A DNA stretch of 64,000 nucleotides from Acidimicrobiaceae bacterium (GCA_003167415.1 PMTF01000024.1:10174-74173); one strand, 5' to 3'. Counted from the first letter of the stretch, positions 8,486 to 17,551 are shown. The notes: generated by a model from the letters alone, not told the origin. Translations and numbers: made by a program.

Positions 8486-9187
8486 TCAATCGAGTTCACC
8501 TGTGACCTTCGGTGCAACCAATTCTATTTTCTCGTTCCAATGGCTGAACAAAATCGTCCCCAATGAACCTTGGACGCTTTGGGTGACTTCGACCGGAAGC
8601 GGCTTCTTCGCGGTACTGAAATAGAGTTTCTCTCGGAACGAGGGCTCTAGTGCGGATTTGACGGACGTGCCCTTCAAGACGTTGACTTTCACGCCCGCCA
8701 GCGTCACGGCCGGTTCGCTGGTCACCGATGTCGTCATCGTAACTTCGGCCATTCCTGTCGAGACTGTGAGACCCTGCGCGACCTGCGCGTAATAGCCATT
8801 GCTCTTGGGAATCCCAAACCACGAACCGGCCAATTCGTTCGCGGTGGCCTGGGACAGTCCTAAGTACGCGGTGAGAATGGTGGCGTCACCCTTGACGTAC
8901 AGCTTTCCCGCGATGAGTTCGGCGATGACGGTGTTGCTCTTGCCGGCGCCCGAGAGAGTGACCGTCTGCCGACCGGCGCTTCGACCAGCGTCGGTGACTT
9001 GCACGATTCGCATGCCAGACATCGACGCGGTGGTCGTGACGCGTACCGAGAGTTCAGCGTTGGCGTCGGTGACGACGGTCCTCATTAGCTCGTATGGCGT
9101 CGATTTTGAAGTTGCTCCCGACGGAGTGCTCACTGCAGCGACGATGGCCGTGGTGACAAGGACCGAGAGCCATATTCGAATTTTCAT
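8486..9187 (-). CDS. Secreted protein, LppX/LprG-like shape
   Basis: A 233-residue exported protein with a clear Sec signal peptide (IWLSVLVTTAIVAAVSTPSGA) and no lipobox cysteine. The mature part is Thr/Ser/Val-rich with alternating beta-strand character and a mid-region KLYVKGDATILTAYLGLS that resembles the LppX/LprG lipid-binding fold of actinobacterial lipoproteins. An AGAGGA ribosome site precedes the ATG. If the fold call is right it may carry a lipid or bind a ligand outside the membrane; this is inference. Confidence 0.7.
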   Translation of the reverse strand: MKIRIWLSVLVTTAIVAAVSTPSGATSKSTPYELMRTVVTDANAELSVRVTTTASMSGMRIVQVTDAGRSAGRQTVTLSGAGKSNTVIAELIAGKLYVKGDATILTAYLGLSQATANELAGSWFGIPKSNGYYAQVAQGLTVSTGMAEVTMTTSVTSEPAVTLAGVKVNVLKGTSVKSALEPSFREKLYFSTAKKPLPVEVTQSVQGSLGTILFSHWNEKIELVAPKVTGELD

Positions 9188-9208
9188 TGAGTCCTCTGCT
9201 GGTCATAG

Positions 9209-9229
9209 TTCTCGCCTCGCGGGCGAGAA
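9209..9229 (-). terminator. GC-rich stem-loop between sigma operon and exported-protein gene
   Basis: TTCTCGCC, a 5-base loop and GGCGAGAA form an 8-bp hairpin, 77 bases past the sigma-factor stop and 21 bases before the next ATG on the same strand. There is no T-run, so it may be a weak terminator or a 5' leader hairpin. Confidence 0.35.
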
Positions 9230-9305
9230 TCTCCTGCATGGTAGGCGACGACTCTTCGCAACGGTCGCCGGGTTCAGGGAAGTGGGGACGTTTCTGTATC
9301 GCCGG

Positions 9306-10559
9306 TTAACTGAGCTGAGCGATGCGAGTGTGAAGAAAGTCGCGCTCCACATGATTCTCCGTCAGCATGGCCGCCTCTTCGAAAGCCTCGCGTGCTTCAA
9401 TGAACCGTTCGAGTCGCTCCAGACAGTCGCCACGAGCTGCCGCTAAATAGGGATAGGTGCTTAATTGTGGTTCGGTGCTCAACTCGTCGAGTGCAGCAAG
9501 TCCTACTGATGGGCCTTCAGCGAAACTGAGGGCCACGGCACGATTGAGCGCGACGACGGGGGAGGGCCACGCCTCAAGTAACAAGTCGTAGAGTCCGACG
9601 ATCTCCGCCCAGTCGGTCTCGTCCCAGTGCGAGGCACTGGAGTGGACGGCGGCAACGGCCGCCATCAAGGTGAAGCGTCCGGGCCGTCCGCGCCGAATCG
9701 ATTCGCCGACGAGCGTGAGGCCTTCGTCAATGGAGTCACGGTGCCACTTCGAACGGTCCTGATCGGCCAGCGCGAGGAACTCCCCACCGGATCCGACGCG
9801 AGCACCTCGACGCGAATCGGTGAGCAGAATTAGCGCGAGCAGACTCGTCGCCTCGGCGTCGTCGGGCAACAGGTTGTGCAGCATGCGTGCCAGGTCGAGC
9901 GCTCGCTCGACCAGATCGGCCTGGGTGAGGTTCTCGCCAACGGGGGACGTGTGGCCGGTCGTGAAGAGTAAATGAATCACCAAGAGGACCGCATCGATTC
10001 GGCCGCGGAGTTCGGCCCGTTCGGGGACTCGATAGGGGATTCGAGCTAGCGCAATCTTCTTCTTGGCCCGGGTCAGTCGGGCCGCCATCGCCGACTCCTT
10101 GACCAAGAACGCTTTGGCGACTTCGGCGGTGCTGAGTCCACAGAGCATTCGCAGCGCGAGCGCCACTTGGGTGTCGGTTGCGAGGCTCGGGTGACAGCAA
10201 GTGAAGATCAATCGAAGACGGTCGTCTTCGAATTCGCCGTCCGTGACTTCTAGTCCGCCGTCAGAGTCGTCGGTGACGAGAAACCGCTGCGATCGAACGG
10301 CGACGTCGCGACGTCGTCCGATGTCAATGGCGCATCGTCGCGCCACGGTCGTGAGCCACGCGCCGGGGTTCGCCGGAATGCCCTGCTGGCTCCAGGTCGC
10401 CAGCGCGCGAGCGAAGGCGTCTTGCACGCACTCCTCGGCGACGTCGAAATCGCGCGTGATTCGAATCGTGGCCGCCAGCACGAACGCCCACTCGTGACGG
10501 TGGGCGTTCGCGACGGCGACTGCGACGGACGGATTTTGAACGTCGTCGCTGATTCTCAG
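9306..10559 (-). CDS. ECF sigma factor, ECF42-type with C-terminal TPR-like extension
   Basis: An ECF sigma factor with region 2 (RHEWAFVLAATIRITRDFDVAEECVQDAF), region 4 (GLSTAEVAKAFLVKESAMAARL) and a long helical C-terminal extension ending in TPR-like repeats, as in ECF42 regulators. No ATG, GTG or TTG occurs in frame between an upstream TGA and the GTG at 10481, yet conserved region 2 clearly begins before 10481. A CTG at 10559 overlaps the YCII stop (CTGA) and would give 417 residues; this start is proposed. It follows the YCII/DGPF gene, its usual partner, which is thought to act with the sigma factor in stress or antibiotic responses. Confidence 0.85.
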   Translation of the reverse strand: MRISDDVQNPSVAVAVANAHRHEWAFVLAATIRITRDFDVAEECVQDAFARALATWSQQGIPANPGAWLTTVARRCAIDIGRRRDVAVRSQRFLVTDDSDGGLEVTDGEFEDDRLRLIFTCCHPSLATDTQVALALRMLCGLSTAEVAKAFLVKESAMAARLTRAKKKIALARIPYRVPERAELRGRIDAVLLVIHLLFTTGHTSPVGENLTQADLVERALDLARMLHNLLPDDAEATSLLALILLTDSRRGARVGSGGEFLALADQDRSKWHRDSIDEGLTLVGESIRRGRPGRFTLMAAVAAVHSSASHWDETDWAEIVGLYDLLLEAWPSPVVALNRAVALSFAEGPSVGLAALDELSTEPQLSTYPYLAAARGDCLERLERFIEAREAFEEAAMLTENHVERDFLHTRIAQLS

Positions 10560-10903
10560 TGCATTTCTCGAATCGGACGAACTTCCACGCCACCAAAGTT
10601 GGCCGGTACATCCTTGGCCACTGCGAGAGCGGCGTCCAGATCAGCCGCTTCGATGAGGTAATACCCGCCAATTGCTTCCTTGGTCTCCGCGAAGGGACCG
10701 TCGGTCGTGACGGATTCGCCCGAAGCGTTCTTGCGAATTGACGTTGCGGTCATCGAAGGCTCCAGGGCGTTGCCGCCGCGCAGCGACGCGCCATGCTTCT
10801 CGCCGAAACTGTTGTGCTCACCAAGGATTCGGTTGCCGGTTGCTTCGTCCGCGTTGGCCCACGACTTCTCGTTTTCGTAAATCAGTACTAGATACTGCGC
10901 CAT
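10556..10903 (-). CDS. YCII/DGPF-domain protein
   Basis: A 115-residue ferredoxin-like-fold protein with the DGPF signature (TTDGPFAETKEAIGGYYLIEA). The ATG at 10903 has a GGAGG-type ribosome site; the longer upstream frame is not needed. DGPF proteins are the standard genomic partner of ECF42 sigma factors and this one overlaps its sigma gene by four bases, so the two are co-translated. Its biochemical role is not settled in the family. Confidence 0.88.
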   Translation of the reverse strand: MAQYLVLIYENEKSWANADEATGNRILGEHNSFGEKHGASLRGGNALEPSMTATSIRKNASGESVTTDGPFAETKEAIGGYYLIEAADLDAALAVAKDVPANFGGVEVRPIREMH

Positions 10904-11106
10904 GACTGCTCCCTCCGGTGAGGCTCCCATTGAACCTCTCACCCTCAACGACGTGGTGACTCGTGTCGCATCGACAATAACTTTCTAGACGACGTGGAAT
11001 TTCTGCGCTCGAAACCTTCGGACGGCTCCTTTCGAACTGATTCCGGCAACGAATGGTCACCCTAAGGTTGGTCGAACGCGTCACGGACGCAAGATTGGAC
11101 CCAGGA

Positions 11107-11982
11107 ATGGCTTCGAAGAAGTGGACGCAGAACGATCTACCCGATCTCTCCGGGCGGACGGTTGTCGTCACTGGCGCCTCGAGCGGCATCGGCCTGGTCA
11201 CGGCCCGCGAACTCTGTGCCCACGGCGCCCGGGTGATTCTGGCCGTTCGAGACGTCGAAAAAGGTCGCGCGGTTGCCAAGGACTTCGTCGGCTCCTACGA
11301 GGTCCGCGCGTTGAATCTGGCCGATTTGGAGTCGATTCGGACCTTCGCCGCTGAATGGACCGGTGACCTAAATGTCTTGATCAACAACGCCGGCATCATG
11401 ATGGCGCCGGCCTTTCGCACCATCGATGACTTCGAACTCCATATGGGCACGAACCACCTGGGACCGTTCGCGCTGACGAACCGGCTCTTGCCCTTCATCA
11501 CGGACCGAGTCGTGACGGTGTCGTCGATCCTTCATCGGCGAGGAATGATCCACTGGGACGACCTCCACTTTGACGCTCGGCCCTACAACGCCATGACGGC
11601 CTATCAGGACTCGAAGTTGGCCAATCTCTTGTTCACACTCGAGTTGCAACGACGACTCATGGAAAGCGGGAGCGCGGTCCGCGCCGTCGCGGCCCATCCG
11701 GGCATTGCCCGGACGAATCTCGTCGCGCACGTCCGTGGCGTGAACGGCTTCGTGAACTCACTCTCGCAGCGTCTCTGCAATGACGCGGAGAAAGGCGCAC
11801 TACCCACGCTCTTCGCCGCGACCCAGGACATTCCCGGTGGCAGCTACGTCGGTCCCAACGGGATCGGACATCTGCGGGGCTACCCGATCATCCACGCAAC
11901 GTCACGACGGGCGATGGATACCGCCATGGCGCGACGCTTATGGGACGTCTCGGCCGATCTCACGAATACCGGACAGCGCTGA
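11107..11982 (+). CDS. SDR-family oxidoreductase, retinol-dehydrogenase-like
   Basis: A 291-residue SDR with TGASSGIG, NNAG, serine strand VTVSS and active-site YQDSK. The N-terminus MASKKWTQNDLPDLSGRT is the normal start of this actinobacterial subfamily, so the ATG at 11107 is preferred over an in-frame ATG at 11053. It probably reduces or oxidises a lipophilic carbonyl/alcohol with NAD(P). It ends 15 bases before the desaturase, but that gene seems to have its own promoter. Confidence 0.85.
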   Translation: MASKKWTQNDLPDLSGRTVVVTGASSGIGLVTARELCAHGARVILAVRDVEKGRAVAKDFVGSYEVRALNLADLESIRTFAAEWTGDLNVLINNAGIMMAPAFRTIDDFELHMGTNHLGPFALTNRLLPFITDRVVTVSSILHRRGMIHWDDLHFDARPYNAMTAYQDSKLANLLFTLELQRRLMESGSAVRAVAAHPGIARTNLVAHVRGVNGFVNSLSQRLCNDAEKGALPTLFAATQDIPGGSYVGPNGIGHLRGYPIIHATSRRAMDTAMARRLWDVSADLTNTGQR

Positions 11983-11985
11983 ACT

Positions 11986-11991
11986 TATGAT
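11986..11991 (+). promoter_or_regulatory. Candidate -10 element, leaderless
   Basis: TATGAT lies six bases before the desaturase ATG, close to consensus, with no ribosome site between. Confidence 0.55.
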
Positions 11992-11997
11992 GGGCCC

Positions 11998-12960
11998 ATG
12001 ACGATCGAACTCGTCCCGATTCCCGAAGAGCTGCCGGACGTCTTGCCCACCGAGCGCCTCCTCGTGAACGGCATGGCGATTCCCGAATTGCGAAAGGACT
12101 ATCGCCACATCGAGAACTGGCGCAACGTCCGCGCGGTGACGATGGTCTGGCTCTGGACCGCGGCGCTGGCCTACTGCGGTGTGCACTTCGGCCCGTTCGC
12201 GGCGCTGGCCGTCTTCATTCTGATGGGACCGATGCACGCACGTTTCGCGATTCTGATGCACGAGTCGGCCCACAAGCTGCTGTTCTCCAACAAGCGAGCC
12301 AATGACTTCGTGGGCAAGTGGTTCATTGCCTATCCGGCGATGGTGCCGATCTCGATCTACCGACGGGCCCACTTCGCCCATCACCGCGAAGAGTTCGGTC
12401 CCGAAGAGCCCGACATGGCCTTCTACAGCGGCTATCCCTGCGAGCCCAGTGACCTTCGCCGTCGACTATTGCGCGACGTCGTCGGCATCTCGGGCTACAA
12501 GAACTTCAAGTCGATCGTCATGGCGACCACCAAGACGCAGAGTCGGGCCATCGCCTCATCGATCCTCGCCGTGCAGGCCGTCTTGTTCGGACTGTTCTGG
12601 CTGGGTACCGGGGCGTGGTGGTCGTACCTGTTGTTCTGGTGGCTGCCGTGGATGACCCAGTGGCGAGTGCTGAACCGGCTGCGCGCGATCGCCGAACACG
12701 GCGGAATGCTGAAGAGCGACGACCGGCGACTCACGACGCACAATGTGCGCCAGCACTGGCTCGCGCGGTTCTGGTTCGTCCCGTACAACACCGGGTGGCA
12801 CCTGGCCCACCACGTGGACATGGGTGTGCCGTGGCACAACCTGCCGGCGTACCACCGCGAACTCCAGTCGGCCGGTTACGTGACCGCCGATATCACCTTC
12901 GAGAACTACTTCCAGCTCTGGCGCAGCGCCACGGCCCTGGCCCGGTCTTCGCGGTCCTGA
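11998..12960 (+). CDS. Membrane fatty-acid desaturase
   Basis: A 320-residue integral-membrane di-iron enzyme with the three histidine boxes HESAH (88-92), HFAHH (125-129) and HLAHH (near 269) and four hydrophobic helices in two pairs (about 50-78, 105-120, 185-215). This is the fatty_acid_desaturase layout; it likely inserts a double bond or hydroxyl into an acyl chain or related lipid using ferredoxin or a similar electron donor, which is not encoded nearby. Confidence 0.88.
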   Translation: MTIELVPIPEELPDVLPTERLLVNGMAIPELRKDYRHIENWRNVRAVTMVWLWTAALAYCGVHFGPFAALAVFILMGPMHARFAILMHESAHKLLFSNKRANDFVGKWFIAYPAMVPISIYRRAHFAHHREEFGPEEPDMAFYSGYPCEPSDLRRRLLRDVVGISGYKNFKSIVMATTKTQSRAIASSILAVQAVLFGLFWLGTGAWWSYLLFWWLPWMTQWRVLNRLRAIAEHGGMLKSDDRRLTTHNVRQHWLARFWFVPYNTGWHLAHHVDMGVPWHNLPAYHRELQSAGYVTADITFENYFQLWRSATALARSSRS

Positions 12961-13062
12961 TACCGCCATTCAGGGATTCGAGTACTCAGTGCAGCGGTCG
13001 CTCCGTCGGACGTCACGGCCGTGCGGTAAGAATCTGTGAATTCGCGACATAAAGGAGTGAAC

Positions 13063-13434
13063 GTGGGAGAAATTTCCAAATTAGGTGCCGTATCGCTGAG
13101 CTGTCCCGACCCGCACGCGTTGGCGCTCTTCTATTCGGCGCTGCTCGAGAAGGAGATCACCTTTGAATCAGACGATTTCTCGGCAATCCAGTTGGACAAC
13201 CTCTGGCTCACGATGCAGCGAGTGGAGGGTTTTAAGGCTTCCACGTGGCCGTCGAGTGAGATTCCGTCTCATGTTCATTTGGATTTTTCCGTTTCCAATC
13301 TCGACGCCGGCCAAGCGGCGGCCATCGCTGTGGGCGCCACGTTGGCTCCTGACCAGCCGGAACCTGACCGATGGCGAGTACTGCTCGACCCGGCGGGCAA
13401 CCCGTTCTGCGTCACCATGCTTATTCCTGACTGA
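13063..13434 (+). CDS. VOC-superfamily (glyoxalase-like) protein
   Basis: A 123-residue protein of two beta-alpha-beta-beta-beta modules, with LSCPDPHALALFYSALL at the first module and DPAGNPFCVTML at the end, typical of vicinal-oxygen-chelate proteins. The GTG at 13063 follows AAAGGAG at a normal distance; two upstream in-frame GTGs are less well placed. Without a structure the metal ligands and substrate cannot be fixed; antibiotic-binding and dioxygenase-like roles are both known in this fold. Confidence 0.8.
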   Translation: MGEISKLGAVSLSCPDPHALALFYSALLEKEITFESDDFSAIQLDNLWLTMQRVEGFKASTWPSSEIPSHVHLDFSVSNLDAGQAAAIAVGATLAPDQPEPDRWRVLLDPAGNPFCVTMLIPD

Positions 13435-13592
13435 CACCACGAGTCTCGAAACGCCCGAAACGGCGGCGCTCGTCACGCAAGTGGCGTGCTGCGAAGAAAA
13501 TTGGAAACATCGCGAACCTTTTCCATGGTCTCGGAGTCTCTATATATGTGCAGGAAAAAGCGGTGACTCGACGTCACGCGAAGGTTGTCTAG

Positions 13593-14141
13593 GTGAGTGA
13601 CGCCGTCGACGTCGACGAACTCCGAACTTGGCTCGAGGACGGCTACGCGAGTTCCGTTCGGACCGCGTACCTCATCTTGGGTAATCGGCTTGACGCCGAG
13701 GACGCGGTTCAGGAGTCGTTTCTGCGGGCGTGGAAGTTTCGTGATTCTTTGGTGACCGGCTCGAGTTTCAAGCCCTGGCTTTATCGCGTGGTTGTCAATA
13801 CCTGCAACTCCAAGCTCCGTAAGGAGATTCCCCATCACCATCGACGTCGGCCCGACAGTGATCTGGACGACGTTGCGGTGATCGAGGACCGCATCGCCCA
13901 AGTGGCCGTTACCAACGACGTGATGACGGCGTTGAACGACCTCCCGGCGCACTTGCGCATCGTCATCGTGCTTCGCTACTACGTCGATCTCAGTGAACAC
14001 GACATCGCCAACGTCATCGGCCGTCAGCCCGGGACCGTCAAGTCGCGTCTCAATGAAGCGCGACGTCGCCTCGCCCTCCATCCGGCCCTTCAGTCCGAAG
14101 CGCCGAGTTCAAACAATGCTCGTAAGGAGAATCAGTCATGA
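13593..14141 (+). CDS. ECF RNA polymerase sigma factor
   Basis: A 182-residue sigma-70 family ECF factor: region 2 (RTAYLILGNRLDAEDAVQES) and region 4 (LPAHLRIVIVLRYYVDLSEH and IGRQPGTVKSRLNEARRRL). GTG start. It overlaps the downstream DUF4349 gene by ATGA, so that membrane protein is very likely its cognate regulator. Upstream there is a GGAAAC box at 13503 and GTCTC at 13528, a possible autoregulated ECF promoter, though the 19-base spacer is long. Confidence 0.88.
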   Translation: MSDAVDVDELRTWLEDGYASSVRTAYLILGNRLDAEDAVQESFLRAWKFRDSLVTGSSFKPWLYRVVVNTCNSKLRKEIPHHHRRRPDSDLDDVAVIEDRIAQVAVTNDVMTALNDLPAHLRIVIVLRYYVDLSEHDIANVIGRQPGTVKSRLNEARRRLALHPALQSEAPSSNNARKENQS

Positions 14142-15274
14142 CCACGTTTGATGAAGAGAAGTTCCAACGAGCGCTTCGCGAGGCCGCCGAGGGATTCGCG
14201 GTCTCCGAGGGCGCCATCGACAGCATTCTTGACGAAGCACGAGAATCGCCCAGCCTGGAAAAGCAACGACGGATCCGGTCGCTCGTGGAACGCACCGGTC
14301 GAGTTCGATCGAGTGTGATGGCCGCCGCCGCGTGCATCGTGGTCTTGGCGGTCGCCGTGCCGCTCTTCAATTCCGAAGGTACCCCGAGAGTCGACGTCCA
14401 CAACGATGCCCTCAAAGTAGTGAATACGCACGGCGCTGCGGCGACCGCGAATCCCACAGCGCCAATTTCAGGGGTGCAGGGGACTGGTTTCACTTCAGGT
14501 TCCGTGGTGGTGGTACCGACTTCGAGCAATACCATCGGAAAATCGGGTGTGAACACGAGCGAAGCGTCGTTGGTCACTTCGCTGCGAGTAGAGGAGGTCG
14601 GGACCATTCAATTGACCGTCGGTGGCCAGAAATTTCAATCCACGCTGACGCAACTGACCGACTTTGCCACCACCGACGGAGGATTCGTCGCCAGCACGCA
14701 GTCCCACATTGGCACGAAGGCGTCCCACTCATTTTCAACCGGCACCATCGTCCTCCAGGTTCCCGAGCGCAATTTCACGATGCTGGTCGATCAAGTGCGC
14801 CATGCGGGATTTGCGACTTCGGTGGTCACCTCCGCGAACGATGTCACGGGGCAGTACGTGGATCTGCAAGCTCGGATCAGCGCGTTGCAGGTGAGTCGCA
14901 CGCAGTACCTGAAGATCATGTCGCGGACCAATTCCATCGGCGGCATCCTCTCGGTACAGGAACAACTGAACTCCATCCAAAGCCAGATCGAGCAGTACCA
15001 GGCACAATTGAACCTGCTCAACAGCGAAACGACCTACGCCACCTTGACGGTCTCATTAAGTGAATCCGGGCATCAAGTCATCGCGCACAAGCACCCGGCC
15101 ACGGGTGTGGACAAGGCGTGGCACGAATCCCTCCACGGCTTCGCCGCCGGATTCGAATGGTTGATCCGTATCGCCGGTCCATTGCTGTTCGCGCTTCTGG
15201 TGCTCGCCGCACTATTGGCCCTTGGTCGACTGACGTGGCGTGCGACCGAACGTCGGCGCAGTCGGATGAACTGA
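14138..15274 (+). CDS. DUF4349 membrane protein, putative anti-sigma partner
   Basis: A 378-residue protein: cytoplasmic N-terminal part (about 1-57), membrane segment (VMAAAACIVVLAVAVPLF, near 59-77), a Ser/Thr/Gly-rich linker, a DUF4349 domain (about 145-310) that contains a coiled-coil stretch (SIQSQIEQYQAQLNLLNSE), and a C-terminal membrane helix (LLFALLVLAALLALGRL). Its start overlaps the sigma gene stop. The layout, a short cytoplasmic N-terminus joined to an extracytoplasmic sensor, fits an anti-sigma factor, but no classic zinc anti-sigma motif is seen. Confidence 0.8.
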   Translation: MTTFDEEKFQRALREAAEGFAVSEGAIDSILDEARESPSLEKQRRIRSLVERTGRVRSSVMAAAACIVVLAVAVPLFNSEGTPRVDVHNDALKVVNTHGAAATANPTAPISGVQGTGFTSGSVVVVPTSSNTIGKSGVNTSEASLVTSLRVEEVGTIQLTVGGQKFQSTLTQLTDFATTDGGFVASTQSHIGTKASHSFSTGTIVLQVPERNFTMLVDQVRHAGFATSVVTSANDVTGQYVDLQARISALQVSRTQYLKIMSRTNSIGGILSVQEQLNSIQSQIEQYQAQLNLLNSETTYATLTVSLSESGHQVIAHKHPATGVDKAWHESLHGFAAGFEWLIRIAGPLLFALLVLAALLALGRLTWRATERRRSRMN

Positions 15275-15343
15275 GGAAAGCACCGGTCCGATTTGCGGTT
15301 CCTCTTCGGCGAGGGACCGTCGAACCTGGAGTAGAGGTAGCGC

Positions 15344-15349
15344 TACCAT
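15344..15349 (+). promoter_or_regulatory. Candidate -10 element, leaderless
   Basis: TACCAT exactly six bases before the ATG at 15356; no Shine-Dalgarno sequence intervenes. Confidence 0.45.
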
Positions 15350-15355
15350 CGCGTC

Positions 15356-15772
15356 ATGTCCGGAATGACACCCGATCAACGGCCGACGCGCGAGGGCGTG
15401 ATCGCCACTGAAAAGGTGCGCGGGATCTGCATGGATCTACCGCTCGTCGTCGAACGCCTGAGTCACGGCGAAGCATCGTGGTTCATCAATGACAAGAAGA
15501 ACTTCGTGGCGATGTCTGATCATCACCACGACGAACGGGTCTCGGTGACCTTCGCCGCCGGGGCCGGAGTGCAGGAATCACTGATCGATGAGGACGCGGA
15601 GCGATATTTTCGACCTCCCTACGTCGGGGTGCGCGGTTGGGTCGGCGCCTATCTGGACGGCCACGAAGAATGGAACTCACCGCAGTGGGACACTCTGGGT
15701 GACCTAATCGTCGACGCGTGGCTACTCATCGCGCCTCCCAAGATCCGCCTCTTGCTCGATCCCCAGTCCTAA
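15356..15772 (+). CDS. MmcQ/YjbR-family protein
   Basis: A 138-residue soluble protein whose C-terminal half (RPPYVGVRGWVGAYLDG, then GDLIVDAWLLIAPPKI) matches the MmcQ/YjbR fold, a double-wing DNA-binding-like domain. Residues 20-45 (EKVRGICMDLPLVVERLSHG) correspond to the usual helical start. The family is common and mostly uncharacterised. Single gene, convergent with the small membrane protein that follows. Confidence 0.8.
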   Translation: MSGMTPDQRPTREGVIATEKVRGICMDLPLVVERLSHGEASWFINDKKNFVAMSDHHHDERVSVTFAAGAGVQESLIDEDAERYFRPPYVGVRGWVGAYLDGHEEWNSPQWDTLGDLIVDAWLLIAPPKIRLLLDPQS

Positions 15773-15792
15773 GACCAGAGCACCACCCGGCG

Positions 15793-16011
15793 TCAGGTCG
15801 AGCGACGTTTCCCCTCGGCGACGTAGTGGCGCTCCCCGGCGGTGTCGAGCCAGACGCGCATGACGCGGTTCGTCGAAGGGTCATTGAAGAGTTCCTCGGT
15901 TCGGCGCCAATCCGAGTTCGGCTTGTCGGCCTCGCCGTGGCGACGCAACGCAATGCTGAGGACGAAGCACACGGCCAGGACCACCAGGATTACGACCAAG
16001 ACCGGATTCAT
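15793..16011 (-). CDS. Small membrane protein
   Basis: A 72-residue protein with one N-terminal hydrophobic helix (PVLVVILVVLAVCFVLSIAL) and a charged tail with WRRTEELFNDPSTNRVMRVW. It starts five bases after the YbjQ stop on the same strand and is likely co-transcribed with it. No family recognised. Confidence 0.65.
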   Translation of the reverse strand: MNPVLVVILVVLAVCFVLSIALRRHGEADKPNSDWRRTEELFNDPSTNRVMRVWLDTAGERHYVAEGKRRST

Positions 16012-16016
16012 ACGGT

Positions 16017-16418
16017 CTACTCAGACTTTCGGAAGGTGACCACCGTGCCGTAGGCGACGATCTCGGTCAAGGTGTTGCCGACTTCGGAGGAGTCGAAGCG
16101 CATCGAGATGATCCCTTCGCCACCGATCAGTTGGGCATTCTCGATCATCCGGTCCAGGGCGTGACGTCGGCTGTCCTCGACCAGTCGGGTGTACTGCTTC
16201 ACCTCACCGCCGGCGAGCGATTTGAAGCCCGCGCCGATGTTGCGGGCGATGCCCATTGATCGCACCACCACACCAAAGACCATGCCGAGGCTGTGCTCGA
16301 TATCGCGGTCGGGAAAGACGAGCGCGGTCGTGATGGGGAACTGCGAACCACCGGCTTCGCCGTAGTGCGGCGATTGATCGGACATGGCGTCACTCGAATC
16401 TGAAGGACCGAAAACCAT
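16017..16418 (-). CDS. YbjQ/UPF0145 family protein
   Basis: A 133-residue protein whose core (FGVVVRSMGIARNIGAGFKSLAGGEVKQYTRL then RHALDRMIENAQLIGGEGIISMRFD) is the YbjQ pentameric fold. An ATG at 16418 is chosen because TAGAGT stands seven bases upstream; the internal ATG at 16385 would also give a normal-length protein. YbjQ proteins are small oligomers of unknown function, sometimes linked to metal or envelope stress. Confidence 0.82.
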   Translation of the reverse strand: MVFGPSDSSDAMSDQSPHYGEAGGSQFPITTALVFPDRDIEHSLGMVFGVVVRSMGIARNIGAGFKSLAGGEVKQYTRLVEDSRRHALDRMIENAQLIGGEGIISMRFDSSEVGNTLTEIVAYGTVVTFRKSE

Positions 16419-16541
16419 CATTCGGACTCTACTGCAGGCTTTCCGAACGCCGAAAAAGGGCGTGTGCCGTCTCGCAACCAAGATGGCGCGACGCTGCGTC
16501 GTGCCTAACATGGTCACGAATCGACCGCGGGAGGATGACGT

Positions 16542-17474
16542 ATGGAACTACGAGTGTTCACGGAGCCCCAACAGGGTGCGACCTACGACGACCTTTTGCG
16601 GGTCGCCCTAGAGGCGGAGCGATTGGGCTTCGGCGCCTTTTTCCGCTCGGACCACTACCTGCACATGGGCGCAGTTTCCGGGCTGCCGGGTCCGACGGAC
16701 GCGTGGATCACGCTCGCCGGTCTGGCTCGAGAGACCAAGACCATCCGCCTCGGCACCTTGATGAGCGCGGCGACCTTTCGACTGCCGGGACCGTTGGCGA
16801 TTTCGGTCGCGCAAGTGGATGAGATGAGCGGTGGCCGCGTCGAGTTGGGCATCGGCACTGGTTGGTTCGCCAACGAGCACGCCGCGTACGGCATCGACTT
16901 TCCGCCGCTGGGAGAGCGGTTCGATCGACTCGGCGAACAGTTGGAGATCATTACCGGCCTCTGGGAGACGCCGCTCGGCGAAACATTCTCGTTTTCGGGC
17001 AAGCATTATCAACTGACGGACAGCCCGGCGCTGCCCAAGCCGGTGCAGAGCCCTCGACCTCCGTTGCTGATCGGTGGGGGCGGGAAAGTGCGCACCCCGC
17101 AGTTGGCCGCGCGATTTGCTCAAGAGTTCAATATGCCCTTCAATAGTCTCGAGGAGACGTCGTCGCAGTTCGAGCGTGTTCGTGACGCCTGTGAGCGTTC
17201 CGGTCGCGGCCGCGAATCAATCATCTTGTCGGCCGCGCAGGTCCTTTGCGTGGGCGAGAACGAAGCGGAGATTGAGCGCCGAGCGCTGCGCATCGGTCGC
17301 GAGGTCAGTGAGCTTCGGGCGAATGGTTTGGCGGGAACGGTCGATGAAGTCGTCGCGAAGATTCAGTCATTCGCCAACGTCGGTGCGCGGAGGATGTATC
17401 TTCAAATGCTCGACCTCTCGGATCTGGATCATTTGCGTCTCATCGCCGAACGAGTCGTGCCTCAAGTCAAATAG
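16542..17474 (+). CDS. LLM-class F420-dependent oxidoreductase
   Basis: A 310-residue luciferase-like TIM-barrel protein. LTLEAERLGFGAFFRSDHYLH-type text near residue 30, TLMSAATFRLPGPLAISVAQ, VELGIGTGWFANEHAAYGID and PLLIGGGGKVRTPQLAARFA are the hallmarks of the F420-dependent branch common in actinobacteria. It likely transfers hydride between F420H2 and an unknown substrate. GGGAGG lies seven bases before the ATG, so unlike many neighbours this mRNA has a leader. Confidence 0.9.
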   Translation: MELRVFTEPQQGATYDDLLRVALEAERLGFGAFFRSDHYLHMGAVSGLPGPTDAWITLAGLARETKTIRLGTLMSAATFRLPGPLAISVAQVDEMSGGRVELGIGTGWFANEHAAYGIDFPPLGERFDRLGEQLEIITGLWETPLGETFSFSGKHYQLTDSPALPKPVQSPRPPLLIGGGGKVRTPQLAARFAQEFNMPFNSLEETSSQFERVRDACERSGRGRESIILSAAQVLCVGENEAEIERRALRIGREVSELRANGLAGTVDEVVAKIQSFANVGARRMYLQMLDLSDLDHLRLIAERVVPQVK

Positions 17475-17551
17475 TGACGATTCGCGAAATGACTGCGCAC
17501 GTCAATACGACGACGACAGTGTCGCTAAAGAAGTGATTGCGCTGCGATGGA

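Noticed and set aside
10324-10671. Alternative frame across the sigma-factor N-terminus
   Set aside because: It is basic, has no sigma motifs and competes with the region 2 frame.
13563-13577. GTGAC-TCGAC-GTCAC inverted repeat before the ECF gene
   Set aside because: Five-base arms are too short to call an operator without a second copy.
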